This document shows positions 8,510-16,744 of a stretch of DNA of 64,000 nucleotides, one piece after another. Below the pieces are notes generated by a model that saw only the letters and a list, made by a program, of their open reading frames with translations, had not been told where the DNA came from and did not search any database. Source of the DNA: CAXBMB01 sp052078155 (GTDB lineage Bacteria > Pseudomonadota > Alphaproteobacteria > Kiloniellales > DSM-21159); the NCBI GenBank assembly GCA_052078155.1, contig JBQJBP010000001.1:434001-498000 (forward strand), in the 5' to 3' direction. Each line of letters opens with the position of its first letter. Position 1 is the stretch's first letter. Position numbers and translations under genes: made by a program.

Positions 8510-9283
8510 ATGAGTGATGCGCAAAGCGCTCAAATGTCCGTTTCGGATGAAGTGGCCATTTCCATTAACTCGATGCACAAGTGGTATGGTGATTTTCACG
8601 TGCTGAAAAACATCAACCTGACGGTTAACCGGGGCGAACGCATTGTTGTGTGCGGCCCTTCCGGTTCCGGCAAGTCGACCATGATCCGCTGCATCAACCG
8701 TCTGGAAGAACATCAGAAAGGTGACATCATCGTTGATGGCATCGAACTGACCAACGACCTGAAAAACATCGCGGAAATCCGCCGCGAAGTGGGCATGGTC
8801 TTCCAGCACTTCAACCTGTTCCCGCACCTGACGGTGCTGGAAAACTGCACTTTGGCACCGATCTGGGTTCGCAATATGCCCAAGAAAGATGCTGAAGAAA
8901 TCGCCATGAAGTACCTGGAGCGGGTGAAAATCCCTGAGCAGGCCAACAAGTTCCCTGGTCAGCTTTCCGGTGGTCAGCAGCAGCGTGTGGCCATCGCCCG
9001 TTCGCTCTGCATGAACCCCCGCATCATGCTCTTTGATGAGCCCACCTCTGCTCTGGATCCGGAGATGATCTCCGAGGTTCTGGATGTGATGGTGAGCCTT
9101 GCCGAAGATGGCATGACCATGATCTGCGTGACCCATGAAATGGGCTTTGCCCGTAAAGTGGCCAACCGGGTCATCTTCATGGATGGCGGTGAAATCATCG
9201 AAGAAAACGGACCGGAAGAGTTCTTCAACAATCCGCAGTCCGAACGTACCCAGCTGTTCCTCAGTCAGATTCTGCACAACTGA
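8510..9283 (+). CDS. aapP: General L-amino acid ABC transporter ATP-binding protein AapP
   Basis: This 257-residue ABC ATPase of the polar amino-acid class has Walker A GPSGSGKST at 49-57, Q-loop in VFQHFNLFPHLTVLEN, signature QLSGGQQQRVAIARSL, Walker B IMLFDEPTSALDPEM and the H-loop in CVTHEMGFARKVANR. The ending EEFFNNPQSERTQLFLSQIL is standard for AapP/GlnQ proteins. It energises amino-acid uptake through AapQM. It is the last gene of the operon, and a strong terminator follows within 25 nt. Confidence 0.96.
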   Translation: MSDAQSAQMSVSDEVAISINSMHKWYGDFHVLKNINLTVNRGERIVVCGPSGSGKSTMIRCINRLEEHQKGDIIVDGIELTNDLKNIAEIRREVGMVFQHFNLFPHLTVLENCTLAPIWVRNMPKKDAEEIAMKYLERVKIPEQANKFPGQLSGGQQQRVAIARSLCMNPRIMLFDEPTSALDPEMISEVLDVMVSLAEDGMTMICVTHEMGFARKVANRVIFMDGGEIIEENGPEEFFNNPQSERTQLFLSQILHN

Positions 9284-9307
9284 TCTGAACAGCTTCTGCA
9301 AAAAGAA

Positions 9308-9342
9308 AACGGCCTCACCATCTGGTGGGGCCGTTTTTTTTA
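9308..9342 (+). terminator. Rho-independent terminator of aapJQMP
   Basis: The stem AACGGCCTCACC / GGTGGGGCCGTT, with one wobble pair, is followed by a run of T (to 9341). It lies 25 nt after the aapP stop. Confidence 0.9.
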
Positions 9343-9360
9343 TTGCTGATCTGTGGGTGC

Positions 9361-9426
9361 GGGCTCAGAGCGTGCTCGGGTCCATCTGAAGCGCTTTGCG
9401 CCCGTACCCAAGCCGATCATGCTCTA
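9361..9426. repeat. Dispersed MITE-like element, right-end fragment (copy 6)
   Basis: The segment gctcagagcgtgctcggg, then gcgctttgcgcccg, then agccgatcatgctctag matches the right part of the repeat family (compare 31741-31788). The terminal ctcta falls at 9422-9426. Its last bases are the complement of the TAG stop codon of the alanine dehydrogenase-family gene, so the insertion or its remnant defines that gene's end. Confidence 0.7.
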
Positions 9427-10521
9427 GCGTGCCAGAAACTCATCCACTTCCGTATAGGGCCGGTTTTGGTAGTGCCCGGTTTCCCGCAGGATCAGTTCGC
9501 CATCAACACAGGTCAACCCGTTGGCCAGCCACTGGTTATCCCGGCAGGCGGGCAGAACGCCTTTTTCTCCCAGTTCCAGCAGGAAGGGCAGCAGGGCATT
9601 GCCATAACCGGCGGAAGCGGCCACGGGAACCGCGCCGGGAATGTTATCCACCACAAAGTGCAGACGGCCTTCTTCGCGGTAGGTGGGCTCTTCCCAGGAG
9701 GTCGGGCGGCTGGTTTCAATGGCCCCGGCTTCGTCGCAGGAAACATCAGCGATGATCAGAGTTTCTTTGGTTTTTAGCAGATCCGCACGGGACAGCAGAT
9801 GATCGGTGCGGGTCTTGTCCCAGCGGACACAGTTCACCAGCAGATCCAGATCGGCCAGTTGATCTTCCAGATCTTCAATGGTGCCGGTGGTGAAGTTGGA
9901 GCCAGAGAACTGGATGCCAGCCTTGTAGCGGGCACCAGCGTGGTCATCGAGCCCCAGGACACTGCAGCCCAGCGCGGTCAAGACCCGCACAGCGCCCAGG
10001 CCCGCGCCCCCCAGGCCGATTACTACGGCTTTGATGGCGGTTGAGCCATACTGGGGCAGGAAGTGGCGACCTGTGCCGCCATGGGGCGCCATGCACAGCC
10101 GCAGAGCTTCCAGGGCTCCCACTTCCCCGGCCAGCGGAGAGTTGGGGGTGCCGAACTGGTGCATGTCTTCCGCAGACAGCCCTGTACAGCCCACGTCCAG
10201 CAACTTGTCTGTCAGTTCGCGATTAAGGGCGGTGTGCAGGTTGGTGAAGATGATATGGCGTTTTTCCAGCAGGTCGTATTCCGGCGGCAGGATTTCCTTC
10301 ACCTTCACGATGGTTTCTGCGCCTTTGTAGAGTGCTGCAGCATCGTCTACGACTTTTGCCCCGACTGCTTCATAGGCACTGTCGGCGGCTCCACTGAGCT
10401 TGCCAGCATTGCTTTCCACCAGGACTTCGTGCCCGGCTTGAATCAAGCGCTCAACCTGTACAGGCAGGAGGGAAACACGGCCTTCCTGAGGTTTGATTTC
10501 ACGGGCGACACCAAAGATCAT
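9424..10521 (-). CDS. Alanine dehydrogenase / PNT-family NAD(P)-dependent dehydrogenase
   Basis: This 365-residue protein of the alanine dehydrogenase/transhydrogenase family starts MIFGVAREIKPQEGRVSLLPVQV, with the family's REIK and EGRV motifs. It carries K75-like VKVKEILPPEYDLL and an FTNLHTALN segment, a Rossmann motif VIGLGGAGLGAVRVL near residue 167, and VVDNIPGAVPVAASAGYGNALLPFLLEL close to the AlaDH ending. Real alanine dehydrogenases usually have GGGVVG in the Rossmann loop and HYFTYLHLA. Here those positions differ, so the substrate could be another amino acid (saccharopine or carboxyalkyl amino-acid type enzymes share this fold). The stop codon lies in a repeat terminus. It is a single gene with a terminator just upstream. 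Confidence 0.75.
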   Translation of the reverse strand: MIFGVAREIKPQEGRVSLLPVQVERLIQAGHEVLVESNAGKLSGAADSAYEAVGAKVVDDAAALYKGAETIVKVKEILPPEYDLLEKRHIIFTNLHTALNRELTDKLLDVGCTGLSAEDMHQFGTPNSPLAGEVGALEALRLCMAPHGGTGRHFLPQYGSTAIKAVVIGLGGAGLGAVRVLTALGCSVLGLDDHAGARYKAGIQFSGSNFTTGTIEDLEDQLADLDLLVNCVRWDKTRTDHLLSRADLLKTKETLIIADVSCDEAGAIETSRPTSWEEPTYREEGRLHFVVDNIPGAVPVAASAGYGNALLPFLLELGEKGVLPACRDNQWLANGLTCVDGELILRETGHYQNRPYTEVDEFLAR

Positions 10522-10544
10522 CTTCTTGTTCCGTTTTTTTTCTT

Positions 10545-10567
10545 AAAAAGGGGAGCCTGAAGGCTCC
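10545..10567 (-). terminator. Rho-independent terminator after the tandem GNAT gene
   Basis: On the minus strand GGAGCCT and AGGCTCC form a tight stem followed by CC and TTTTT. It lies about 115 nt after the stop of the GNAT gene and just before the dehydrogenase start. A second small hairpin (ACTGTG / CACAGT) lies at about 10640-10657. Confidence 0.75.
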
Positions 10568-10682
10568 TGTCTATCAAAGGGGGCCTGCCACTTTCTGTTG
10601 CTCCTGTTGGAAGTTGGACAGAAAGAACAGAGGACTCCCTTACTGTGCTCTTCACAGTGGGGTCTTCACTGGCTGACGAGCT

Positions 10683-11717
10683 TCAAATCACACCTTTGCT
10701 GCGTGGATCAACGATGACGTTCACCTGCTGGCGGAAGGGCACAAAACCCAGCTTCTGATAAAGCGGCAGAGCTTTGGGATGATCCAGCGTGCAGGTGTTG
10801 ACCGTCAGGCGTTTGGGGTTCTTGTCCCAGGCCATCTGAATGGCCGTGTCCAGCAGGTACGGGCCCAGTTTCATGCCAATGTAGTCCGGCACCAGGCCAA
10901 AGTAGGCCAGGTCCACGGTGTTTTTGTCCTGGTGATCCAGTTGGAAGAAACCTGCCGGAACCCCTTCCACGTAGAGCACGTAAAGGTCGGTGGTTTCCCG
11001 GGCCAGGATCTCCGCCAGGGTTTCGTCACTGGCCAGACGTTTTTCGTACCACAGCCAGGGTTCCCCCACGGTGTTGTAGAGGTAGCGGTAGAAGGAAACC
11101 GTGCAGTTCTCCGTCTTCAGCAACGCGATGTGCAGATTGGAGGGCGGGTGTGCCGGGGCATGTTCCGGGCGTGCCAGCATCTCCAGATCAGTGACGGTTA
11201 CGGACAGCGCGGTTTTCTTGTCGATGACGCCATCTTCAACTGTTGCGCCCTCCGGGATGTCGGGGCGCTGATCTTCAGGCGGAAGGCCTTTATCTTTCAG
11301 CCACTTGGAGAAGATCCGTCTGGGCTCTTCTTCATAGCCGATGGATTCATAGAAGCCGGCAACCTTGTGGTTGCTGGAGCGGATCATCAGCTGAACTTTG
11401 GGAATGCCCTGGTCCCGCATCCAGTCTTCCGCGGCTGTGGAGAGCTGCCGTCCCAGGCCACTTCCCTGAATGTCCGGATCAACAGCCAGATAGTAGATCC
11501 ACCCCCGATGCCCGTCATGACCGTGGCAGATGGAACCGGCGATGGTTCCTTCTGCGCTAACGGCCAGGGTAATGCGGGCATTGTCACTGGCCTGGAACAG
11601 TGCAATGTCCTGTTCCGGGTCGTTGTACCAGATGGTCAGATTGCAGCGCTGCCACAAAGCAACAGTCGCCTCGAGATCACTGTCCGCGTAGGGACGAAGT
11701 AGGAAAGACTGGGTCAC
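10683..11717 (-). CDS. Tandem GNAT N-acetyltransferase (two domains)
   Basis: Two GNAT domains are fused. The first (about residues 1-130 from the GTG) has LAVDPDIQGSGLGRQLSTAAEDWM, the acetyl-CoA loop, and VAGFYESIGYEEEPR. It resembles the YpeA type. The second (C-terminal about 150 residues) has DLAYFGLVPDYIGMKLGPYLLDTAIQMAW and ALPLYQKLGFVPFR. A linker rich in D/E/P joins them. The longest frame opens at 11825 inside sseA and would overlap it by 80 nt. I prefer the GTG at 11717 because it gives MTQSFLLRPYADSD, a normal GNAT start, 29 nt after the sseA stop, but no strong Shine-Dalgarno sequence decides it. Substrate unknown. It is probably co-transcribed with sseA. Confidence 0.8.
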   Translation of the reverse strand: MTQSFLLRPYADSDLEATVALWQRCNLTIWYNDPEQDIALFQASDNARITLAVSAEGTIAGSICHGHDGHRGWIYYLAVDPDIQGSGLGRQLSTAAEDWMRDQGIPKVQLMIRSSNHKVAGFYESIGYEEEPRRIFSKWLKDKGLPPEDQRPDIPEGATVEDGVIDKKTALSVTVTDLEMLARPEHAPAHPPSNLHIALLKTENCTVSFYRYLYNTVGEPWLWYEKRLASDETLAEILARETTDLYVLYVEGVPAGFFQLDHQDKNTVDLAYFGLVPDYIGMKLGPYLLDTAIQMAWDKNPKRLTVNTCTLDHPKALPLYQKLGFVPFRQQVNVIVDPRSKGVI

Positions 11718-11745
11718 TGTTTTTAGAGCCTGTTGCTTGAGATCT

Positions 11746-12612
11746 TCAGCCGTTTTTGGCTGCCGGACCTGTTTCAACAGGCGTTCCGGCATCTTCCAGG
11801 CCCCATTCGGACCAGGAACCGTCATAGAGCGCCAGGTTCTTCTGACCCAGGCAGGACAGCCCCAACAGCAGGACCGCGGCTGTTACCCCTGAGCCACAAC
11901 TGGTGACGATGGGTTTGTCCAGATCAACGCCGGCTTCCTCAAAGGCTGCTTTCAGCCCGGCCGTATCCTTCATGGTGCCCTGTGCTGTCATCAGATCAGT
12001 CCAGGGCACATTCAGGCTGCCGGGAATGTGCCCACTGCGCAGACCTTCACGGGGTTCCGGCGCACTGCCGTCAAAGCGGGCGGCGGCGCGGGCGTCGATC
12101 ACCTGCTCACGGCCGCTGGTCAGGTTCGCCAGAAGCTGGTCCTTGTCCCGCAGCATCATTGAGTTCATGCGGGGCATGAAGTGTCGTTCCATGGGCACAG
12201 TCGGGTGATCGTCCAGCGGACGCCCTTCTGCTTTCCATTTCTCAAGACCGCCGTCCAGCACGAAGACGTCGTTATGTCCATAGTACTTGAAGGTCCACCA
12301 GACCCGCGGCGCCGACATCAGGCCCCGGCGGTCATAGATCACCAGTCGCAGACCGTCACCCAGGCCCAGTTTGCGCACTTTGCTGGAGAAAATCTCGGGC
12401 GCCGGCAGCATGTGGGGCAGGGGGGAATTGGGGTCTTTCACATCGTCGATGTCGAAAAAGACCGCTCCGGGGATATGTTCTTCCTCATAAAGCTTCCGGG
12501 CGTCTTGGTCTTCGTTGGGCAGAAAGTAACTGGCATCCACAACGCGGATGTCCGGTGAGGAGAAGTTACGATCCAGCCATTCGGTAGAAACCAGGGGAGC
12601 AAGTGACATCAT
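11746..12612 (-). CDS. sseA: 3-mercaptopyruvate sulfurtransferase (two-domain rhodanese)
   Basis: This protein of about 288 residues has two rhodanese domains. The N-terminal inactive domain shows RVVDASYFLPNE, EEEHIPGAVFFDID and VIYDRRGLMSAPRVWW. The C-terminal domain shows VIDARAAARFDG, REGLRSGHIPGSLNVPW and the catalytic cysteine in TSCGSGVTAAVLLLGL. A CGSGVT loop is the mark of mercaptopyruvate rather than thiosulfate sulfurtransferases. The enzyme transfers sulfur from 3-mercaptopyruvate to thiols or cyanide. The longest frame starts at 12696, but MMSLAPLVSTEWLD at 12612/12609 matches the family start. The tandem GNAT gene follows on the same strand. Confidence 0.92.
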   Translation of the reverse strand: MMSLAPLVSTEWLDRNFSSPDIRVVDASYFLPNEDQDARKLYEEEHIPGAVFFDIDDVKDPNSPLPHMLPAPEIFSSKVRKLGLGDGLRLVIYDRRGLMSAPRVWWTFKYYGHNDVFVLDGGLEKWKAEGRPLDDHPTVPMERHFMPRMNSMMLRDKDQLLANLTSGREQVIDARAAARFDGSAPEPREGLRSGHIPGSLNVPWTDLMTAQGTMKDTAGLKAAFEEAGVDLDKPIVTSCGSGVTAAVLLLGLSCLGQKNLALYDGSWSEWGLEDAGTPVETGPAAKNG

Positions 12613-13040
12613 GGAGCTTGGACCTAATGAAAAGAAATGGGATGGGAGCTGCTGACAGCGAGAGACAAACCTATGTTGCCGACGGCGATTTGCCAAGCTT
12701 ATGGCTGCCTTGCAGAGCGGGTTTGTTACTTTTTATGGAAGCTTTTGGGTTGATTGTTGCCGGTGGAGTTTTTTGCCAGGAACAGCCTTACCAGTAGCTG
12801 TGCTGAGCGTGATGAAGCGGGCCAGGCCATTTGTGCCGCATTGACCTTTTTTGCGGATCAGGCAGTCCACGGGCAAGAGGCAGAACGTCGCGGCGGGATT
12901 CCTTTTTGTGTGTCTGGTCTCCGCGCCTTACACTGGTTTGAGATCACTCTGCTAAGGAAACAGCGGAGTCGCCTGTCTTATTGCAAGGTTTGGCCGCCAC
13001 AAGACAAAGCCGTAAAAGACAAAAAGGGGAATTTCAGGAC
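12613..13040. other. Gene-free divergent spacer between sseA and the flippase-like gene
   Basis: These 428 nt contain only short frames without ribosome-binding sites or recognisable protein character. They must hold the promoters of the divergent sseA and flippase-like genes. I see no clear operator or hairpin. Confidence 0.4.
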
Positions 13041-14387
13041 GTGGCCGGGGGAAACAAGCTGTCTGACATTGACTTGCTTGATCGCAACAAGCTGAAGGAC
13101 CGGCTGCTTCGCTTGACCCGGTTTTCAGGCTGGATGATCGTGGTTCAGCTGATCAACATGGTTTGTGGGTTTCTGATCGTTAATCAGCTATCCGTGACAG
13201 ACTACGCGCTCTTTACGCTGGTGCTGACCCTGACCATGTCGGTCAAACTGCTAGGGGCATCAGGTCTCAACCAGATTTTGTTGTTTCAAGGAGGGGAGAA
13301 CTGGCAGAACCCAACCCGGCTTGGGCGCGCTCTGTGGTTGGTCTTGTCGATCCTCAAGTGGCTGTTTCCAGTGGTCTTTCTGGTCAGTTTCCCCTTTGTG
13401 TTCTTCCTTCTGAACCAGGCCGGGTTTTCCTTGCCGGTGGTTCTGCCCTACTACCTGATCCTCGGGTGCCTGGCTTTTTCCATGGCGCTGTCGTCCCTTT
13501 TTGTCGAGGTGGCTCGCCTGCGCGGACAGCTGAAGATGATCATTGCTGTCAACTTCAAAGCAGCTGTCATGCGCCTGATCGTGGTTGGGCCGTTGCTCTA
13601 CTTCTGGACCGAGCCCTGGCTGGCGTTGTTGGCCGTGGTTCCGGGCATTCTGCTGGAACTGCGCACCTACGGACGGTTCTGTAAGGAACAGGCTCCTGTT
13701 CCGGCCCGTTCAGAGGGAACGACTCCTGAGGAGGAACAGGCGACACGGGAAGGCAAGGACAGGGCCCGTGCCTTCATCCTGCGTTCCTTTCCCAATGATG
13801 TTTTTTACATCTTTTCCAGTGTTGCGAAGCTATCTTTGCTGGCGATTTTCGGGGGGGCTCAGAATGTGGCGTCCTTTGGGGCTCTGGAGCGTTTTGGCGT
13901 CATAACCACCCTGGTGGCCCTGGTGGTGTCCAATGTCTTCTTGCCCTACTACGCCAAGCAATCCCGCCAGGCCCATTTGTTGATCATCTATTTTCTTCTG
14001 ATCCTGGTGGCGAGTTCGGTGCCGGCAGCCTTCACCGCGGTTGCCTATCTCTTTCCCAAACCCATCCTGTCGCTGCTGGGGGAAAACTATCTGGGACTGA
14101 GCCACGCCCTTGTCCTGATGGGGCTGGGCCTCAGTTTTTCGGTGGTTGAGGCTGCGTCAGTCAAACTGATGCAGGCGCGTGGGCATATCCTGGCACCCGT
14201 CTGGACCATTGCCGGAAATCTGGGGTCCTTTGCAGTCTTCGTCTATCTGCTGGATGTGACAACTCTGGAAGGCGTTCTGTGGCTGGCCATTGGTCAATCA
14301 GCCACTCTGGCGGCCATCAGCATCGTGTATGCCTGTGTGGCGATCTTGCGTGAGGAAGAAAAGGCGCAGGACAGCCAGTCGCCTTAA
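13041..14387 (+). CDS. Polysaccharide flippase-like multi-pass membrane protein
   Basis: This protein of about 448 residues has roughly 12 hydrophobic segments, with a central charged loop (EGTTPEEEQATREGKDRAR). The N-terminal FSGWMIVVQLINMVCGFLIVNQLSVTDYALFTL resembles the start of Wzx/RfbX-type flippases of the MOP superfamily (SGxxxxxxxxxxxxxxARxLGxxxYG in O-antigen transporters). It may move a polyprenyl-linked sugar across the inner membrane, but no polysaccharide genes adjoin it, so the substrate is open. The frame extends to a TTG at 12981. I take the GTG at 13041, with AGGGG about 11 nt upstream. It stands alone between divergent and convergent genes and has its own terminator. Confidence 0.7.
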   Translation: MAGGNKLSDIDLLDRNKLKDRLLRLTRFSGWMIVVQLINMVCGFLIVNQLSVTDYALFTLVLTLTMSVKLLGASGLNQILLFQGGENWQNPTRLGRALWLVLSILKWLFPVVFLVSFPFVFFLLNQAGFSLPVVLPYYLILGCLAFSMALSSLFVEVARLRGQLKMIIAVNFKAAVMRLIVVGPLLYFWTEPWLALLAVVPGILLELRTYGRFCKEQAPVPARSEGTTPEEEQATREGKDRARAFILRSFPNDVFYIFSSVAKLSLLAIFGGAQNVASFGALERFGVITTLVALVVSNVFLPYYAKQSRQAHLLIIYFLLILVASSVPAAFTAVAYLFPKPILSLLGENYLGLSHALVLMGLGLSFSVVEAASVKLMQARGHILAPVWTIAGNLGSFAVFVYLLDVTTLEGVLWLAIGQSATLAAISIVYACVAILREEEKAQDSQSP

Positions 14388-14521
14388 GGCTGGGAGTTGG
14401 GTCTCAGGTCTCTTTCAAAGCAGTGCCCGTGACAATGGTGGCGCGTCAAAGAACAGGCCAAAGCCTGGGGGCAAATCGGTTTACGGGGACTCACTGCACA
14501 ACAAAGATCCCCGCCCAGAAC

Positions 14522-14555
14522 AAAGGCCCCTGCAGCAAAGGGCAGAGGCCTTTTT
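14522..14555 (+). terminator. Terminator between the flippase-like gene and the AlaX gene
   Basis: AAAGGCC and GGCCTTT, extended by CTGC / GCAG after one mismatch, are followed by TTTTTG. It sits between convergent genes and probably works in both directions. Confidence 0.8.
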
Positions 14556-14585
14556 GTTTCTTTTGATCGGCGGCGGCGGACCGGG

Positions 14586-15290
14586 TCAGGCAAAACGCAG
14601 ATTGATGCGCCGGTTTTGCTTTCCTTTGTTTTCAATCTTGCCCACCTCGACCGGACCAATCTCTCCTGTGCGGGCCACATGAGTGCCACCGCAGGGTTGC
14701 AGGTCAACACCGGCAATGTTCAGCAGGCGAATACGCCCGCCGCAGCGGGGAGGTTTGACGGACATGGTACGCACCAGATCGGGCTTGGCATCCAGTTCTT
14801 CGTCCGTGATCCAGAGGGTTTCAGCCGGATGATCTTCCTGGATCAGCTTGTTCAGCCCTGCTTTGAGGGCTTCTTTGTCCAGGGAGGTATCGGGTAGGTT
14901 GAAGTCAAGGCGACCCTTGCCGTCACTGATCTGTCCACCGGTGACGTCGCCGTCAACCAGAGAGCAGAGCAGATGCAGGCAGGTGTGCATGCGCATCAGG
15001 CGGTGTCGGCGATCCCAGTCAATGGTGGCGGTCACTTTCGTGCCGACAGCGGGCAGGGGGCTGTCATCTGCCAGGACATGGACGACATCGTTATGATCCT
15101 CGCCCTTTTTTGTATCGACCACCTGCAGGCGGCTGCCGTCCGGCAGAGCCAGTTCGCCCACATCACCCAGCTGGCCGCCGCCTTCAGGATAAAACACCGT
15201 GCGGTCCAGGCGCACACGGCCCTCTGCAGCCTCTACCACTTCTGCTTCACAGCTTTTCAGATAGGCGTCGTCGCGAAACAGCAGTTCCAT
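14586..15290 (-). CDS. AlaX-type alanyl-tRNA editing protein (Ser/Gly-tRNA-Ala deacylase)
   Basis: This 234-residue free-standing editing domain has the zinc-binding HxxxH in RMHTCLHLL (H102, H106) and the second pair CGGTH (C200, H204). FYPEGGGQLGD is the glycine-rich motif of the medium-length AlaX-M class. It lacks the aminoacylation domain of AlaRS. The protein hydrolyses mischarged Ser-tRNA-Ala (and sometimes Gly) in trans. The length fits AlaX-M (about 215-240). A repeat element lies directly upstream. It reads toward a bidirectional terminator shared with the flippase-like gene. Confidence 0.9.
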   Translation of the reverse strand: MELLFRDDAYLKSCEAEVVEAAEGRVRLDRTVFYPEGGGQLGDVGELALPDGSRLQVVDTKKGEDHNDVVHVLADDSPLPAVGTKVTATIDWDRRHRLMRMHTCLHLLCSLVDGDVTGGQISDGKGRLDFNLPDTSLDKEALKAGLNKLIQEDHPAETLWITDEELDAKPDLVRTMSVKPPRCGGRIRLLNIAGVDLQPCGGTHVARTGEIGPVEVGKIENKGKQNRRINLRFA

Positions 15291-15322
15291 GGGGCTCTCT
15301 CCTGCAGGTCTTTTTCTTGGGT

Positions 15323-15456
15323 TAGAGTCAAATCGCTTTAAGTGGAATCACTACGTGATAACACTTGAAGCGTGAAACTCTATTCAGTGTTTTAGAGGAT
15401 GATCCACGGTTTAGGTAAAAGCGCAAAGCGCTTCTAACTAAACCGATCATGCTCTA
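15323..15456. repeat. Dispersed MITE-like element, intact reference copy (copy 2)
   Basis: This 134-bp element has imperfect terminal inverted repeats: the left end reads TAGAGTCAAATCGCTTT and the right end, on the other strand, TAGAGCATGATCGGTTT. Internal landmarks are ctacgtgataacac, cagtgttttagaggatgatc, cacggtttagg and the palindromic gcgcaaagcgcttc. It has no open frame. Related copies are at 1771, 9361, 19882, 21831, 31651, 42530 and 58043. Confidence 0.8.
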
Positions 15457-15562
15457 GATCCCGGCTGCTCTGTCACAGATTGACTGGGCAGCCGGGTGCT
15501 TCCGTGTGACATTCTTTTAGCGAACTGCCGGGGGCTGGGAAAGCAACAGATTGTCAGGCAGA

Positions 15563-15600
15563 CAAAAGGCCCCAAGGCAGCTTCTGCTTTGGGGCCTCTA
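15563..15600 (-). terminator. Rho-independent terminator of cysK
   Basis: On the minus strand AGGCCCCAAAGCAG and CTGCCTTGGGGCCT pair with one mismatch and are followed by TTTTG. It lies 80 nt after the cysK stop. A second perfect hairpin (GGGCGACC at 15629-15636 and GGTCGCCC at 15647-15654) lies between it and the gene. Confidence 0.85.
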
Positions 15601-15679
15601 AACCAACCGAGGCGCGCCCATAAATCAGGGGCGACCGCTTTGGTCTGGTCGCCCTCCAAGGGGCAAAACCGATGGAGAT

Positions 15680-16681
15680 CTAGGCCATCCAGCCCGGAAC
15701 CGGCAGGTTTTTTTCTTTCAGGAATGCCGGGTTGAAGAGTTTGGACTGATAACGGGTGCCATAGTCACACAGCAGGGTGGTGATGATGTGCCCCGGGCCC
15801 AGGTCTTTGGCCAGACGCAGCGCCCCGACAACATTGATCCCTGCGGACCCCCCGATGCACAGGCCGTCTTTTTCCAGGAGGTCGAAGATAACCGGCAAGG
15901 CTTCCTCGTCACTGATCCGGTAAGCCCTGTCGATAGGGGCACCTTCCAGATTCTTGGTGATGCGTCCCTGACCAATGCCTTCCGTAATGGACGTTCCTTC
16001 GGCTTTGAGCTCACCATTGGCATAGTGGCCGTAGAGGGCCGACCCGCCGGGGTCTGACAGCGCTGTCACAATCTTCTCATTTCGCTCTTTCAGCGCCATG
16101 GAGATGCCAGCCAGGCTGCCTCCGGTGCCGACGGCGCAGACAAATCCATCGACCTTACCGTCTGTTTGCTCCCAGATCTCAGGCCCGGTGGTCTCATAGT
16201 GGCCCTGTCGGTTGGCCACATTGTCAAACTGATTGGCCCAGATCACCCCATTGGGTTCGGTTTCGGCCAATTCTTCAGCCAGGCGGCGCGAATAGTGGAC
16301 ATAGTTGTTGGGGTCTTTGTAGGGGACCGCTGGAACCTGGCGCAGATCAGCGCCAGCCAGAACCAGCATGTCTTTCTTTTCCTGGCTTTGCGTTTCTGGA
16401 ATGACGATCACAGAGCGATAACCTAAAGCGCGCCCAACCAGTGCCAGGCCAATGCCCGTGTTTCCGGCTGTTCCTTCCACGATCACGCCACCCGGTTTCA
16501 GAGTCCCTTTGCGTTCTGCATCGCGAATGATCGCCAGGGCCGCCCGATCTTTGACTGAACCGCCCGGATTGAGAAACTCCGCCTTACCCAGGATTTCACA
16601 GCCGCTCAGATCCGACAGGCGGTTCAAGCGGATAAGAGGGGTGTTGCCGATGGTGCCAACAAAGCCGTCGCGGAGATCCAT
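15680..16681 (-). CDS. cysK: Cysteine synthase A (O-acetylserine sulfhydrylase)
   Basis: This 333-residue fold-type II PLP enzyme has the Schiff-base lysine in NPGGSVKDRAA (K44), the substrate loop EGTAGNTGIGLAL (69-81), the PLP-phosphate loop VGTGGSLAGI and the C-terminal CIGGSAGINVVGALR. It makes cysteine from O-acetylserine and sulfide in the cytoplasm. The loop reads EGTAGNTG rather than the EPTSGNTG of enteric CysK. I recall this variant from many alphaproteobacterial and fungal-type enzymes, so it is probably a subfamily feature. Two perfect TATAAT hexamers lie upstream on the coding strand. A cystathionine beta-synthase role is less likely without a CBS domain. Confidence 0.9.
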   Translation of the reverse strand: MDLRDGFVGTIGNTPLIRLNRLSDLSGCEILGKAEFLNPGGSVKDRAALAIIRDAERKGTLKPGGVIVEGTAGNTGIGLALVGRALGYRSVIVIPETQSQEKKDMLVLAGADLRQVPAVPYKDPNNYVHYSRRLAEELAETEPNGVIWANQFDNVANRQGHYETTGPEIWEQTDGKVDGFVCAVGTGGSLAGISMALKERNEKIVTALSDPGGSALYGHYANGELKAEGTSITEGIGQGRITKNLEGAPIDRAYRISDEEALPVIFDLLEKDGLCIGGSAGINVVGALRLAKDLGPGHIITTLLCDYGTRYQSKLFNPAFLKEKNLPVPGWMA

Positions 16682-16744
16682 GGAGTTTTCTCAATCTGTT
16701 ACGTTGAAGAAACAGAAATATCGTGTTTTGCGGGGGAATTACAA

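Noticed and set aside
12603..12797. A 64-codon plus-strand frame upstream of the flippase-like gene
   Set aside because: It overlaps the 5' end of sseA and has no ribosome site or family resemblance.
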